In this document: piece after piece, positions 44,120 to 54,800 of the stretch
Layout of the letters: every line of letters starts with the position of its first letter
Numbering within the stretch: position 1 is the stretch's first letter
Source: Gymnothorax reevesii
Lineage: Eukaryota > Chordata > Actinopteri > Anguilliformes > Muraenidae
NCBI GenBank assembly: GCA_029721435.1
Contig: CM056576.1
Span: 69,705,876-69,769,875 of the forward strand
Length of the DNA stretch: 64,000 nucleotides
Direction: 5' to 3'
Position numbers and translations under genes: made by a program
Notes under the pieces: model-generated
The model's database searches: none
The model's input: only the letters and a program-made list of their open reading frames with translations
Told to the model about the DNA's origin: nothing

Positions 44120-44420
44120 AGTGCGCAGGCGATACGTATGGTTAGGGCAGTCACACGACCTCTAAATAATTCTTTCCTAGTGGACGTTGCAGTGACAAAT
44201 CAATTATGCAAATTACGTAAGACAATTTGTCGGTCTTCTGCTTTTGACGTCACACATGGGCTACCAGAACGAGGTCGGTCAGCTGTGGCGCCAGTTTGTT
44301 GGTGACGTGTCCGAAGATCATGGATAGTCCTTCGACTGCATCGCATAACCCTTGCAATGTCAGTGACGGACGTTTCCGTATTCAGTATGCCAATGGAACG
44401 TTCACGCTGAATGTTTGATA
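44120..44420 (-). pseudogene. Tc1-like transposase relic, DNA-binding domain
   Basis: On the minus strand the sequence reads ERSIGILNTETSVTDIARVM, then CSRRTIHDLRTRHQQTGATA and DRPRSGSP, then EDRQIVLRNLHN. This is the helix-turn-helix, GRPR-type linker and second helical region of the Tc1 family whose better copy is at 26959. The catalytic domain is absent. Erosion is advanced. Confidence 0.7.
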
Positions 44421-45085
44421 GCCATGGCTTTGAAAATCAATGAATAATTAACTGTAAAAACTTGTTCTTCTGAGATATCACTCTAACATGCTAATGTGAG
44501 CTCAGTTGCACATCTCTCATATGGTCACGTGACTAGAAACACGAGAAAACATGGTTTTAGCTTAAAGTACCCTCGCATGTGCTATGTACCTGTGCATGTC
44601 GGAGTTGATGTGTGTCATGATGTCTTTGACAATGCATTTACCCCTAGTGATAATAAAAACTATTTTATTAAAAGTTTCAAGAAAATATTTACAAAATTAT
44701 GAGAGTGAAGTTTCTTTTATGACTCAGCATATTCATGCGAATAAAGACAGTGAAAATGCATTCCCACCTAACAGCATTGAAGCGAATGCTTAGGTGACTA
44801 GCCTAATGACGTTTTTTGCTGCTATGCGATCAAATCGGTGTATTGAATCGATTTGACATTTTAAGCTGTTTCCATTCGTTTTTGCACTGTATCACAGAAC
44901 CTTTGAGTGAACAGAAGTAGTGTGGTAGGCAATAAAATTAACTAGTTAGCAATGAAATGTGGTTGAAACTATCAGCGACTCTAATAAATGAATATAAACT
45001 TTGTACTCAAATGAACACAAATAACTGCAATTAATTTAAGGTAGCTAAATGAACAAATGACGTGGTTATGCTAGATCGTTAAGAG
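44421..45085. other. Spacer left of Gypsy 2, nothing recognised
   Basis: AT-rich, no exon or terminal repeats recognised. It ends in CTGCT at 45086-45090, the left copy of the Gypsy 2 target duplication. Confidence 0.4.
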
Positions 45086-45090
45086 CTGCT

Positions 45091-46328
45091 TGTTAGGATC
45101 CTGTTTTCATGCCATGTTTACGTTTTGTGCCTGGCTATGCCATGTTTATTGATTTTCGTGTTAAGTGACCTCTGCATGTTATTTTGACTATTCTTTGATT
45201 GCGTAGTGTTTTGGTAATTTGGATTTCATGTTTTTATTATTTTCTTTGCCATGTTTTCATTTCGCTTGTCTTGTTCATTTCTGCCATGCCATGGTTTGCA
45301 CTACGTCTACCCCGTCTTGTCTTGTGTAGGTCTTTGCTCATGGTTTAGTATTACGCGCCACGCATTTCGGTGATTTACTGGTTTCTGGGATTTCAATCTT
45401 CCTTCATATCTCGTGTTCTTCCTTCCTCTCTCCTTTTGCTATCTACTAACAGTACTAACAGTTTATTGTTTTCAATAATTACTTACACTTATTAACATTG
45501 TATATTTTTACTAACTTACTAACTTGCACTCGGGATTGTATAGCTGCACATACTAATTGACTAAAAACCTCTCAGCAATCGCCCAATTCTTATCTCTGCC
45601 CTCCTTGCCTATCCCTAATTATCTCTACTGCAGTTTTCCACTTATATCTCAGGCTTTCCCTTTTCTTTAGACTATACACTTTAGTACTCCTTAATCGGAG
45701 CTGTTGTTTGTTCATAGGATTGTCTTGTGATCCCTGTCTGCGTTTTGGCATTTGCCAATTCATGTAATTAGATTATTCCTCATGTGTCAATCCTGATTAT
45801 TGTTTCATTGATTGCACCCATTCTCCCTTGTCATATGTTCACCCCGGATGTGTATTTAAGGTGTCTTCACTTTCACTTCCATGTCAAATCGTAACTTCCT
45901 TGTTTCTTTTGCTACTTTTGTTTCCGCCTCGACTCATTGAGATTTATCTTTCTGACTGGATTGCCCGACTTCTGATTTTTGGTTTGCCCTTCTGGATATT
46001 GTTGCATCTGTGTATTTTTGACCTTTTTCTACCCGACCTTGATTTTGTGGATTGCTGCCCTGTATACGATTTGGACTGTCCTTTAGCTTATGAGTTTGCT
46101 TCTCCCTCAAACCTACGCCTGTGTTCCGGATCTGTTTTGTCTGACTACGATTTTTGTGATTGGTGCCCTGGTAACGAACTCTGTTCTGTCCCATTGGAAT
46201 TCGTGCTTTGGATTACGGACTCTGTACTGTTGCCTTTCTCTCTGCGGGGGTTATCCCCCTTATTCAATAAAGCACCTATTTTTTGCAATCCCGTGTCCTC
46301 GCATTTGGTTCCAGATCGATTCCTCACA
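45091..46328 (+). repeat. Gypsy 2 5' LTR
   Basis: 1238 bp, TGTTAGGATCC to CCTCACA. TATTTAA at 45853-45859 is the likely TATA box, with the RNA start expected about 30 bp on, at GTCAAATCGT (45883-45892). AATAAA at 46266-46271 is the poly-A signal. A long open frame through the R-U5 part is also present in the other LTR, but I attribute it to low stop density rather than a gene. Confidence 0.92.
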
Positions 46329-46330
46329 GA

Positions 46331-46340
46331 ACGATCTGAC
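46331..46340 (+). promoter_or_regulatory. Self-complementary primer-binding site of Gypsy 2
   Basis: ACGATCTGAC lies two bases inside the 5' LTR boundary. Its reverse complement GTCAGATCGT occurs in the 3' LTR at 51427-51436, exactly 30 bp after the start of the TATA box, i.e. at the predicted RNA 5' end. The 5' LTR copy (45883-45892) has one mismatch. In the Tf1/sushi group the RNA 5' end folds back on this site and is cleaved to prime reverse transcription, instead of a tRNA. Confidence 0.75.
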
Positions 46341-46344
46341 CAAA

Positions 46345-47307
46345 ATGGAACCAGCGAGAGACAAGCCGCTGCAAGCTGTTGTGGAAGAACAGGGGGCATA
46401 GCTTGCACTTCAGCAGCAGCAGCTTCGGGCCATGATGTGACCCATGCAAGCCATGACACACCAGATGGCGGATCTCACTCGCACCCTGCAGAATGTAGCT
46501 ACCGCTCAACCTCCCCAGCACTCCGTGCCCACTCTGTCAATCCAAGTTACCACACCCCATCCAGTACATCCAGCCCCTGTTGCCGAACCACGCCTGCCTC
46601 CACCGGAGAAGTATGACCCAGGATCCTGCCCGGCCTTCCTAACTGAGTGTAAACTGATATTCAGCCTTCAGCCCTCAACCTTCCCGACTGAACAAGCCCG
46701 CGTCGCCTACATCATCACACAGCTGTCCGGAAGGGCCAAGCAGTGGGCGACGGCTGCCTGGGAGGCGGCGTTACCATGCATCCAGTCTGCTGACCTGCTG
46801 GGGGAGGAGATGAAGTGGGTTTTCGATCGCTCAAGGCACGGACAAGAAGCAGGAAGGGAGATCCTGCGCATCTGACAGGGGAGACGATCGGTGTCAGATT
46901 ATGCCATTGATTTCCAAACCCTGGCTTCCAACAGCGGGTGGCGTGAGAGAGCGTTATATGACGCATTTATCTCTGGACTCTCCAATCAAATCAAGGATGA
47001 GTTACTCCCACGCGATCTATCAAAAAGTTTGGATAAAATCATCGAAATGGCTATCCGAATTGACTCACGCGTAGTGGAACGCAGACGCTCCATTCACCCT
47101 GCCAACCCCTACAAGCCTCCTGCTAAACCTCCACCTCTGCTACCCGTGAGACCCAAGCCTCCACCGGACCTAGAGCCCATGCAGCTGGGTCGCACTAGAC
47201 TCAACGGAGAGGAGAGGGAGCGCCGACGGATGGAGAAGGCGTGCTTTTACTGCGGCAAGGTGGGCCACTACATTTCCCGCTATCCAGTAAAAAGCAACGC
47301 CCACTAA
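46345..47307 (+). pseudogene. Gypsy 2 gag
   Basis: One frame from ATG 46345 to TAA 47305, interrupted by TAG 46399-46401, TGA at about 46438 and TGA 46873-46875. It encodes a capsid/nucleocapsid-type protein: a Gln/Pro-rich N-terminus, the capsid region (PPPEKYDPGSCPAFLTECKL, then SGRAKQWATAAWEA, then SDYAIDFQTLASNSGW), a basic Pro-rich linker and a zinc knuckle CFYCGKVGHYISRY. The final Cys of the CCHC knuckle is Tyr (TAT at 47281-47283). The stop lies inside a 14-bp hairpin. Three premature stops and a lost zinc ligand make it non-functional. Confidence 0.88.
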
Positions 47308-47333
47308 CGAGGAGAGGAGCGTTAGTGGGCGTT
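47296..47333 (+). promoter_or_regulatory. Hairpin across the gag stop, possible frameshift signal
   Basis: 47296-47309 (AACGCCCACTAACG) and 47320-47333 form a perfect 14-bp stem with a 10-nt purine loop; the gag TAA is in the 5' arm. Directly upstream is GTA AAA AGC in the gag frame. The protease motif LIDSG is open in the -1 frame from here, which is the arrangement used by programmed -1 frameshifting. The slippery sequence is imperfect and spacing to the stem is only about 1 nt, so function is uncertain. Confidence 0.45.
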
Positions 47334-49620
47334 ACTCCAATTGAATACTCCTCTAGAAACCGCACCTGTTTCTCCATCTCCCTTGAGTGGCCCGGGGGAG
47401 GGAGAAAAACCACAGCCCTCATCGATTCTGGAGGAGAACTTCATCGATCAGGATGTTGCCCGAGAATGGTCAGTCCCTATTGAGCAGGTAGCTCAAGATA
47501 GAGTAGCTAGCTCTATCAACGGCCAGAACATTGCCCATATAACCCATGTCATCAGCCCCCTCAAGCTCCGCATCTCTGGTAACCATCATGAGCTCATTAA
47601 GCTGTTTTTAATTAAGTCCCCTCATGCTCCTGTGGTTCTCAGCCATCCGTGGATGGCAAAACATCTGCCTGACATTGACTGGTGCAGACATGAAATCAAG
47701 GGATGGAGTCCTAATTGCGCCCAGTCATGTCTCAGTGATGCTCAAGTCCCTGTACCTGCTCCTGTCCCAGAGGAGATCCCGAACCTGGAGAAGGTTCCCC
47801 CAGAGTACCACGACCTTCGTGAGGTGTTCTCCAAGTCACGTGCCACCAGCCTACCACCGCACAGACCCTACGATTGCTCCATTGAGCTCAAACCCGGAAC
47901 TACGCCCCCCAGAGGTCGCCTGTTCTCCCTGTCCAAGCCTGAGACGCAGGCCATGGAAAAATATGTCAAAGAGTCACAGGCTGCAGAGATAATTCGTCCT
48001 TCATCCTCACCTGCTGGGGCTGGATTCTTCTTCATGGGCAAGAAGGACGGGTCACTGAGACCCTGTATTGACTACCGGGGCCTTAATGAAATCACAATCA
48101 AGAACCGATACCCCTTACCCCTGATGAGTACCGCTTTTGACCTCCTTCAAGGCGCAAAGTTCTTTAACAAGTTGGACCTCAGGAATGCATATCACCTGGT
48201 CCAGAATTGGGAGGGAGACGAGTGGAAGTCCGCCTTCAACAACCCTACTGGCTACTGGGAGTACCTGGTTCTTCCCTTCGGGCTCACCAACGCGCCAGCA
48301 GTCTTCCAGAACCTGGTCAATGATGTTTTCTGTGATGTCATCAACAAATTTGTTTTTGTTTACCTAGACGACATTCTGATCTTCTCCAAAACCCAGGAAG
48401 ACCATGTCCGACACGTCCGCCAAGTCCTGAAACGCCTGCTGGAGAATCGACTATTCGTCAACGCTGAAAAATGTGAGTTTTCTGTGCAGTCTACGTCATT
48501 CCTAGGATACATCATCGGACCTTATTCTATTGGTATGGACCCCGCGAAGATCAAAGCCGTGGTGAATTGGCCCAAACCTTCTGACCGTAAGTCCCTACAA
48601 CGTTTCCTGGGATTCGCTAACTTTTACAAAAGGTTCATCCGTAACTACAGCTCCATTGCGGCCCCCGCATCAACTATGTCCCAATGCCGCTGGTCCCCTG
48701 AGGCTGAAACAGCCTTTTTAGACCTCAAGTCACGTTTCACTACTGCCCCAATACTAACCATTCCCGATTCCTCCCTCCAGTTTGTGGTCGAGGTTGATGC
48801 GTCCAACGTGGGAGTGGGTGCTGTCCTCTCCCAGAGAGCTCCCAGGGACAACAAGATCCATCCCTGTGCCTTCTTCTCCCGTCGCTTCTCTCCAGCGGAA
48901 TGCAACTACGACATCGGCAACGGAGAGTTACTCGCCGTCAAATTGGCGCTGGAGGAGTGGAGGCAGTGGTTGGAGGGTTCCGAGACGCCATTCCTAGTTT
49001 GGACTGACCACAAAACCTCGAGTATGTCCAATCGGCTGAAAGGTCGAACCCCTGTCAAGCCAGGTGGGCCCTGTTCTCCTCCCGTTTTAACTTCCACCTC
49101 TCCTATCGCCCTGGTAGCAAGAACATCAAACCCGACACCCTGTCACAATGTTTTGAGACCAAGGAAGATCCCCCCTGCTCTGACACCATTCTACCTCAAA
49201 AGACCTTTGTCAATGCTATCACCATGGACATTGAAAATGAAGTCAGAAATGCTCAAGATGGTTCTGCCGCACCTAGCTCTTGCCCTTACCACTGTCTAAT
49301 TGTTCCTGCCAGTTTGCGCCCCTGGGTCCTGGACTGGGAGCACAATTCTAACCTATCCTATCACCCAGGCATCCGTCGCACCCTGGATTTCATCACTCGC
49401 CTTTTCTGGTGGCCTGGGATCAAAGAAGACGTTCAAGGTTATGTCACCGCCTGCTCAGTCTGTGCCCAGGGAGAGGTATCACATCAACCACCTCACGGCT
49501 TATTGCAACCCCTATCTAGACCTCACCGTCCTTGGTCAGACATCGCACTAGATTTCATCACTGGTCTGCCCCCTTCCACTACACTACACCACCGTACTCA
49601 CCATTGTCGATAGATTTTCC
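47310..49620 (+). pseudogene. Gypsy 2 protease, reverse transcriptase, RNase H
   Basis: Protease begins in the -1 frame relative to gag ([15 protein letters not shown], then TALIDSGGE at about 47415-47440). An indel at about 47430 moves the rest ([17 protein letters not shown]) to the frame of the long open stretch 47341-49299. RT is well preserved: [52 protein letters not shown] and the catalytic [12 protein letters not shown] intact. RNase H follows ([36 protein letters not shown]). One A is missing from the run at 49012-49015, so the true continuation ([10 protein letters not shown]...) is in the next frame. Compared with Gypsy 1, RT here is the better preserved, while protease and the junction to integrase are broken. 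Confidence 0.9.
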
Positions 49621-50260
49621 AAGGCCGTTCACTTTGTTCCACTAACCAAACTACCCTCTGCCCAAGAAACAGCCACCCTCATCACACAACAGGATATCAG
49701 ATTACACAGTATCCCCTCAGACATCACCTCTCACCGCGGGCTCGAATTCACAGCCAAATTTTGGGAAGCATTTTGTAAATCCCTTGATTCCACTGTTAGT
49801 TTGTCCTCCGGCTTTCACACCCAATCCAATGGCCAGACTGAGCGGGCTAATCAGTGTATCGAGACTGTCCTTAGATGCCTGTGCATTAAAAACCCCTCCT
49901 CCTGGAGTCATAAGTTACCCTGTGCAGAATATGCCATTAACAGTCACACTTCTGCTGCTTCTGGACTCTCTCCCTTTCAAGCTTGTTTAGGCTACCAACC
50001 ACCCATATTTCCCTGCCAGGAGGAGGAGGTAGCTGTACCATCTGCCCATGAGTTCATTCGGCGATGCAGACGCACCTGGAAGACCACACGGGAGGCACTG
50101 CTCAGGTCGGTGGCACGCATGAAGGCTCGTGCCGACAGGAAACGCATCCCTGCTCCATCATACCGGCCTGGGCAGCGCGTGTGGCTTTCTGCCAAGGACA
50201 TTCCATTAAGAGGTAACGGGGGCAAGTTGTTTCCCAGATTTCTAGGCCCCTTCACGATGG
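49224..50260 (+). pseudogene. Gypsy 2 integrase
   Basis: The zinc-binding module (HNSNLSYHPGIRR...CSVCAQ) and first catalytic Asp (IALDFITG) are in one frame to 49613. A shift near 49580 leads to the frame carrying [19 protein letters not shown]. The second catalytic position reads His in ITSHRG (CAC at 49732-49734) where Gypsy 1 has VSDRG. The Glu (QTERANQ, about 49840) is present. The C-terminal region ([39 protein letters not shown]) follows in frame. Loss of the Asp plus the frameshift makes it inactive. Confidence 0.88.
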
Positions 50261-50284
50261 AAAAAATTATTAGCCCCATTGCTG

Positions 50285-50580
50285 TCGCCTCCGTCTTCCC
50301 TTGTCCATGCGCAGAATTCACCCTACATTTCACTTATCACAAATCAAACCTGCTGTTGCCCACCCCCTGTCATCTGGTCCTGATCCCCCACCACCCGCCC
50401 GTATCATCGACAGAGGCGAAGCTTTCACTGTTTGGACTCTGCTGGACTGCCGTCGACGAGGTCGTGGACTGCAATACCTCGTCGACTGGGAAGGCTACGG
50501 TCCGGAACAAATCGCAGTTGGGTGCCGGCTTGGCACATCCTGGACAATTCGTTAATCAGAGACTTTCATGCCTCTCATTC
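50285..50580 (+). pseudogene. Gypsy 2 C-terminal chromodomain
   Basis: [32 protein letters not shown] and [15 protein letters not shown] define the integrase tail and chromodomain in a frame shifted from the integrase (shift at about 50290). A second shift near 50510 moves the last helix ([13 protein letters not shown]) to another frame. Domain identity is clear by comparison with the uninterrupted Gypsy 1 chromodomain at 18305-18451. Confidence 0.82.
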
Positions 50581-50626
50581 TAGACCTGGTGAAACCCCGG
50601 GAGGCGTTTCGTAGGAGGGGGGGTAA

Positions 50627-51872
50627 TGTTAGGATCCTGTTTTCATGCCATGTTTAAGTTTTGTGCCTGGCTATGCCATGTTTATTGATTTTCATGTTAA
50701 GTGACCTCTGCATGTTATTTTGACTATTCTTTGATTGCGTATTGTGTTTTGGTAATTTGGATTTCATGTTTTTATTATTTTCCTTGCCGTAGTTATCATG
50801 CCATGTTTTCATTTCGCGTGTCTTGTTTATTTCTGCCATGCCATTGTTTGCACTACGTCTACCCCGTCTTGTCTTGTGTTGGTCTTTTCTCATGGTTTAG
50901 TCTTACGCGCCACGCATTTGGGTGATTTACTGGTTTCTGGGATTTCAATCTTCCTTCATATCTCGTGTTCTTCCTTCCTCTCTCCTTTTGCTATCTACTA
51001 ACAGCACTAACAGTTTATTGTTTTCGATAATTACTAACACTTATTAACATTGTATATTTTTACTAACTAGCACTCGGGATTGTATAGCTGCACAAACTAA
51101 TTGACTAACGATCTCTCAGAAATCGCCCAATTCTTATCTCCGCCCTCCTTGCCTATCCCTAACAATCTCTACTGCAGTTTTCCAGTTATATCTCAGGCTT
51201 TCCCTTTTCTTTAGACTATACACTTTAATACTCCTTAATCGGAGCTGTTGCTTGTTCATAGGATTGTCTTGTGATCCCTGTCTGCGTTTTGGCATTTGCC
51301 AATTCATGTAATTAGATTATTCCTCATGTGTCAATCCTGATTATTGTTTCATTGATTGCACCCATTCTCCCTTGTCATGTGTTCACCCCGGATGTGTATT
51401 TAAGGTGTCTTCACTTTCACTTCCATGTCAGATCGTAACTTCCTTGTTTCTTGTGCCACGTTTGTTTCCGCCTCGACTCATTGTGATTTATCTTTCTGAC
51501 TGGATTGTCCGTCTTCTGATTCTTGGTTTGCCCTTCTGGATATTGTTGCATCTGTGTATTTTTGACCTTTTTCTGCCCGACCTCGATTTTGTGGATTGCT
51601 GCCCTGTATACGATTCGGACTGTCCTTTGGCTTATGAGTTTGCTTCTCCCTCAAACCTACGCCTGTGTTCCGGATCTGTTATGTCTGACTACGATTTTTG
51701 TGATTGGTGCCCTGGTAACGAACTCTGTTCTGTCCCATTGGAATTCGTGCTTTGGATTACGGACTCTGTACTGTTGCCTTTCTCTCTGCAGGGGTTAACC
51801 TCCTTATTCAATAAAGCACCTATTTTTTGCAATCCCGTGTCCTCGCATTTGGTTCCAGATCGATTCCTCACA
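50627..51872 (+). repeat. Gypsy 2 3' LTR
   Basis: 1246 bp, TGTTAGGATCC to CCTCACA, collinear with the 5' LTR with scattered substitutions and a few short indels. TATTTAA is at 51397-51403, the predicted RNA start GTCAGATCGT at 51427-51436, and AATAAA at 51810-51815. Confidence 0.92.
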
Positions 51873-51877
51873 CTGCT

Positions 51878-54800
51878 CACGTCATCTACTTTAACTTTAA
51901 TACGAATTTAACAGCTTGCTACCTGACGATCAACATAAACTAAAGCTAGGTACAGAAAATGACGCTAAAAACAAAATTCATTACGGGTCAGCTAATGCGA
52001 CAAATTTCCCAAAAATGCAGTCATTTGATAAACTTACCTGCAAGCCAGTTCCAATGAAAATAAATTCATTGATTGGAACAATTGCTTTCCCCATGACACA
52101 CATTACTTCCGCATTACTTGATTCCTATTGGAGTCTACGGAACTGTCAAATAGTCAGGCAAATTGGAATCCAAGATATCATGGCATTTAACCCATAGAGC
52201 CATACTCTAGGACTTGATTTTGACCGGCAGAGCAGCTATCCTGGTAACAGGCAGAATGAATGGCTGACACACAAACAAACTACCGTATGCCTGGCATGCG
52301 CACCAAGGCATGATGACACTAATTGACAGATTAACAGGTAGGCAGATTACACAGAAATTAATTTGCTGAGGTGGGCCATGTCCCCTGCAGCCTGATTGCA
52401 GTTGCCAGAAAGAAGGTTTTTCCAAGGACACAAAGGGCTCTAAATTTGTAGACCAGGCGCAGGCGCGGCGAATGGGGGGGTGCGCCACGCCAACGGGGTG
52501 TGTCCAGGCGTATGTTGCAATTTCCTGCCCGGCGTAGCCTGGCGCAAGTACTCGATCCATCTGACTAATTTTCTAAAGAAAAACCGAATAAAGACTGTTG
52601 TCTATCTTCAACGGAAGAAAACAGAGGAATAGGCTAAAAAGACCAAAAAAAGTCGATAGCTATCAATTTGCATTTTGTGAAGGTCGAACAAAAGCATGGC
52701 CAAGTTTGCACATCTAATAATTCCTGGAATACTCAGAAAAATTAGAACTTCTATGACTTTCGGACACGGAGCTATATTAAAACCCTGTCCGACTATCGCG
52801 TCTTTGCATGGACTTTGTCTGTAATCAGTCATGCGAAAAATTTGTTTCGTGTCCAAAACAAGCATGCTATGTATGTATGTTTATCCAGTTTGAGGTTGGC
52901 TGAGAAAGATGTGAAGTCATTAGTTTGCATCACAGATTCAGCTGCGTTGATTAAGCCAGGTCAAGTTTCCATTACGCGTGCCAACCGCCTTTAATCTGAC
53001 ATCAGAACAATCGATGTGGATACTATAATTTATGTACATATTCAGATAGTAACATTAAATAGTGCTTCCTGTAATTATTTATTGCATTGAAATGTGCCTG
53101 AAATTCTGGAAACCTGCCTGTGAGATTTCGTTGACGTGCGCGCACTGTGCGCCGGTCAGCCAAATTACCACGGCACAGAAATTAAACCAGGTTGGAGCTG
53201 GCAAGTTTTCTGCACAACTCCAGCGGAGACTTTTTCTACGAAATTGTCACTGCGTCTTGATGAATATGTGACACCTCCCCCTACTATGCCGCCACACCCA
53301 TCTCGGCGCATGTTTGTCAACAAAAAAAAGTTAAAGGTAGTCAAGAGGGCTTCTAAGACACTAAAGACCTAATCAGAAAGAATCCCGGCACGTCTGCTGC
53401 TGGCAATCTACCAAGTAATTGCATCAACATTTTTGAAAAATGTAATAATACTGATGATAATAATATTAATATAAATGATACCATGTTTATTTCCTGACAC
53501 ATTTCATCCCATACTTCTTTATTTGCATTTTGATGTTATTCTTGTTCCAAATTTTCCTTTAAGACTGTCCTTCCTTTCATACACAAGATAAACAATTTCA
53601 TTGTTTATCCATTCCTGTATTATAGCAATTGCTACGTTCATTCCCTCAGTTATTTAATAAATTGTTCAAATTTAATCTTTCTTCTAAATTCGAATCTTGC
53701 AGAATATACTGGAACACACACCTGTCCTTAACACCAAATAAAATTTAACAGACACAGAACAGTGGCGGGACAGCCAATGTATAATCACTTGGCACAGCAG
53801 CCTATTGAAATATTTTACCGTTTGATGATTGTTTGGCTAGCCTTTTCGCCCACCCAGAAAATCCATTGATGGCCCAGAACCCACGGCAGACAATCCAAGC
53901 ATTGCAGATTTTCCGTCTTAGCTCATCCTGATATGTGTATCGCGCGTAATTGCTGGTATTGAAATGCCTCTCAACAGCCTTGGTTTTTGGCGCCAAATTA
54001 AGGTCTGGTGTGGGTCATCCCTCATTGATTAACTCCAACTTCCCATTGAATGTTAATTAGAAAAACGGCATGTTAAGTTAACTCGATATCCTAATCACTC
54101 ACAGAGTTGAGAGCTACTCCCCTCCTCCATCATGAAACAAGAACACAGGCTGGATAGGTTATTTACTATGGGCTTTTTTCCCTCCCAAGCTTGTGATTAA
54201 CCCAGGGGACGGTGGATGGACCTTGTCAAAGATCGTGATAATAAAGCCCATTCATAGGGGAAATATGATAGGTCAACTTTGTTGTCATTTGAAATTGCAC
54301 TCATTGAATTACTACTGCAAAAACCTCTGTAAATGTACTGTGAGCCTGCTGCAGGGGGAGACAAAGGGCTTCTTTCCTTCTAACCACTCACACTCCAACA
54401 CAAACTTTCATTTTCCCCAGGTTGAAAGCCGAAATGTTGCCAAATTTGCAAGCTCACATTCTTCTTTGCGACTAAATCCGCCATGTCTGTGTACTGAAAC
54501 GCTGCACCTGCATGTAGGCTAACCCAAATAATTCAGCAGTTATTTTTGTCATTTTTGCGCGGAAAGAAGGAGGACTATCAAAGTAAAATGAAAGTCGGAG
54601 GATGCCATAACAGCTGTTCGATATGGTTAAAAAATATTGCATATGACTACAAATATCGCAATATTTCATAATATCGAATATCGGCCAAGCCCCCAAATCG
54701 CATTGAAAAAGGGGGAAATAATAAGTTCTTTTGCTTTCCCTATGGTAAAAAGATGGGAACAAAGTGGATTCAGGCTATAAACAAGGAACATTCTTGGGAG

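Larger units (their letters stand above)
45091..51872 (+). mobile_element. Gypsy/chromovirus LTR retrotransposon 2, full-length
   Basis: 6782 bp with both LTRs, primer-binding site, gag, pol, chromodomain and purine tract (GTAGGAGGGGGGGTAA just before 50627). Identical CTGCT flanks it at 45086-45090 and 51873-51877. The gene order (protease, RT, RNase H, integrase, chromodomain) defines a Ty3/Gypsy chromovirus, and its self-complementary primer design fits the Tf1/sushi group. LTRs differ by a few percent by eye, so insertion is not very recent. Gag and pol are both disabled. Confidence 0.92.

Noticed and set aside
45828..46616. Open frame of more than 170 codons in the LTR, present in both LTR copies (also 51372-51911)
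   Set aside because: The sequence is a pyrimidine-rich R-U5 region with few stops, as in many fish Gypsy LTRs. The frame lies within transcript ends and runs into gag out of frame, and LTR copies are identical by descent, so conservation is not evidence.
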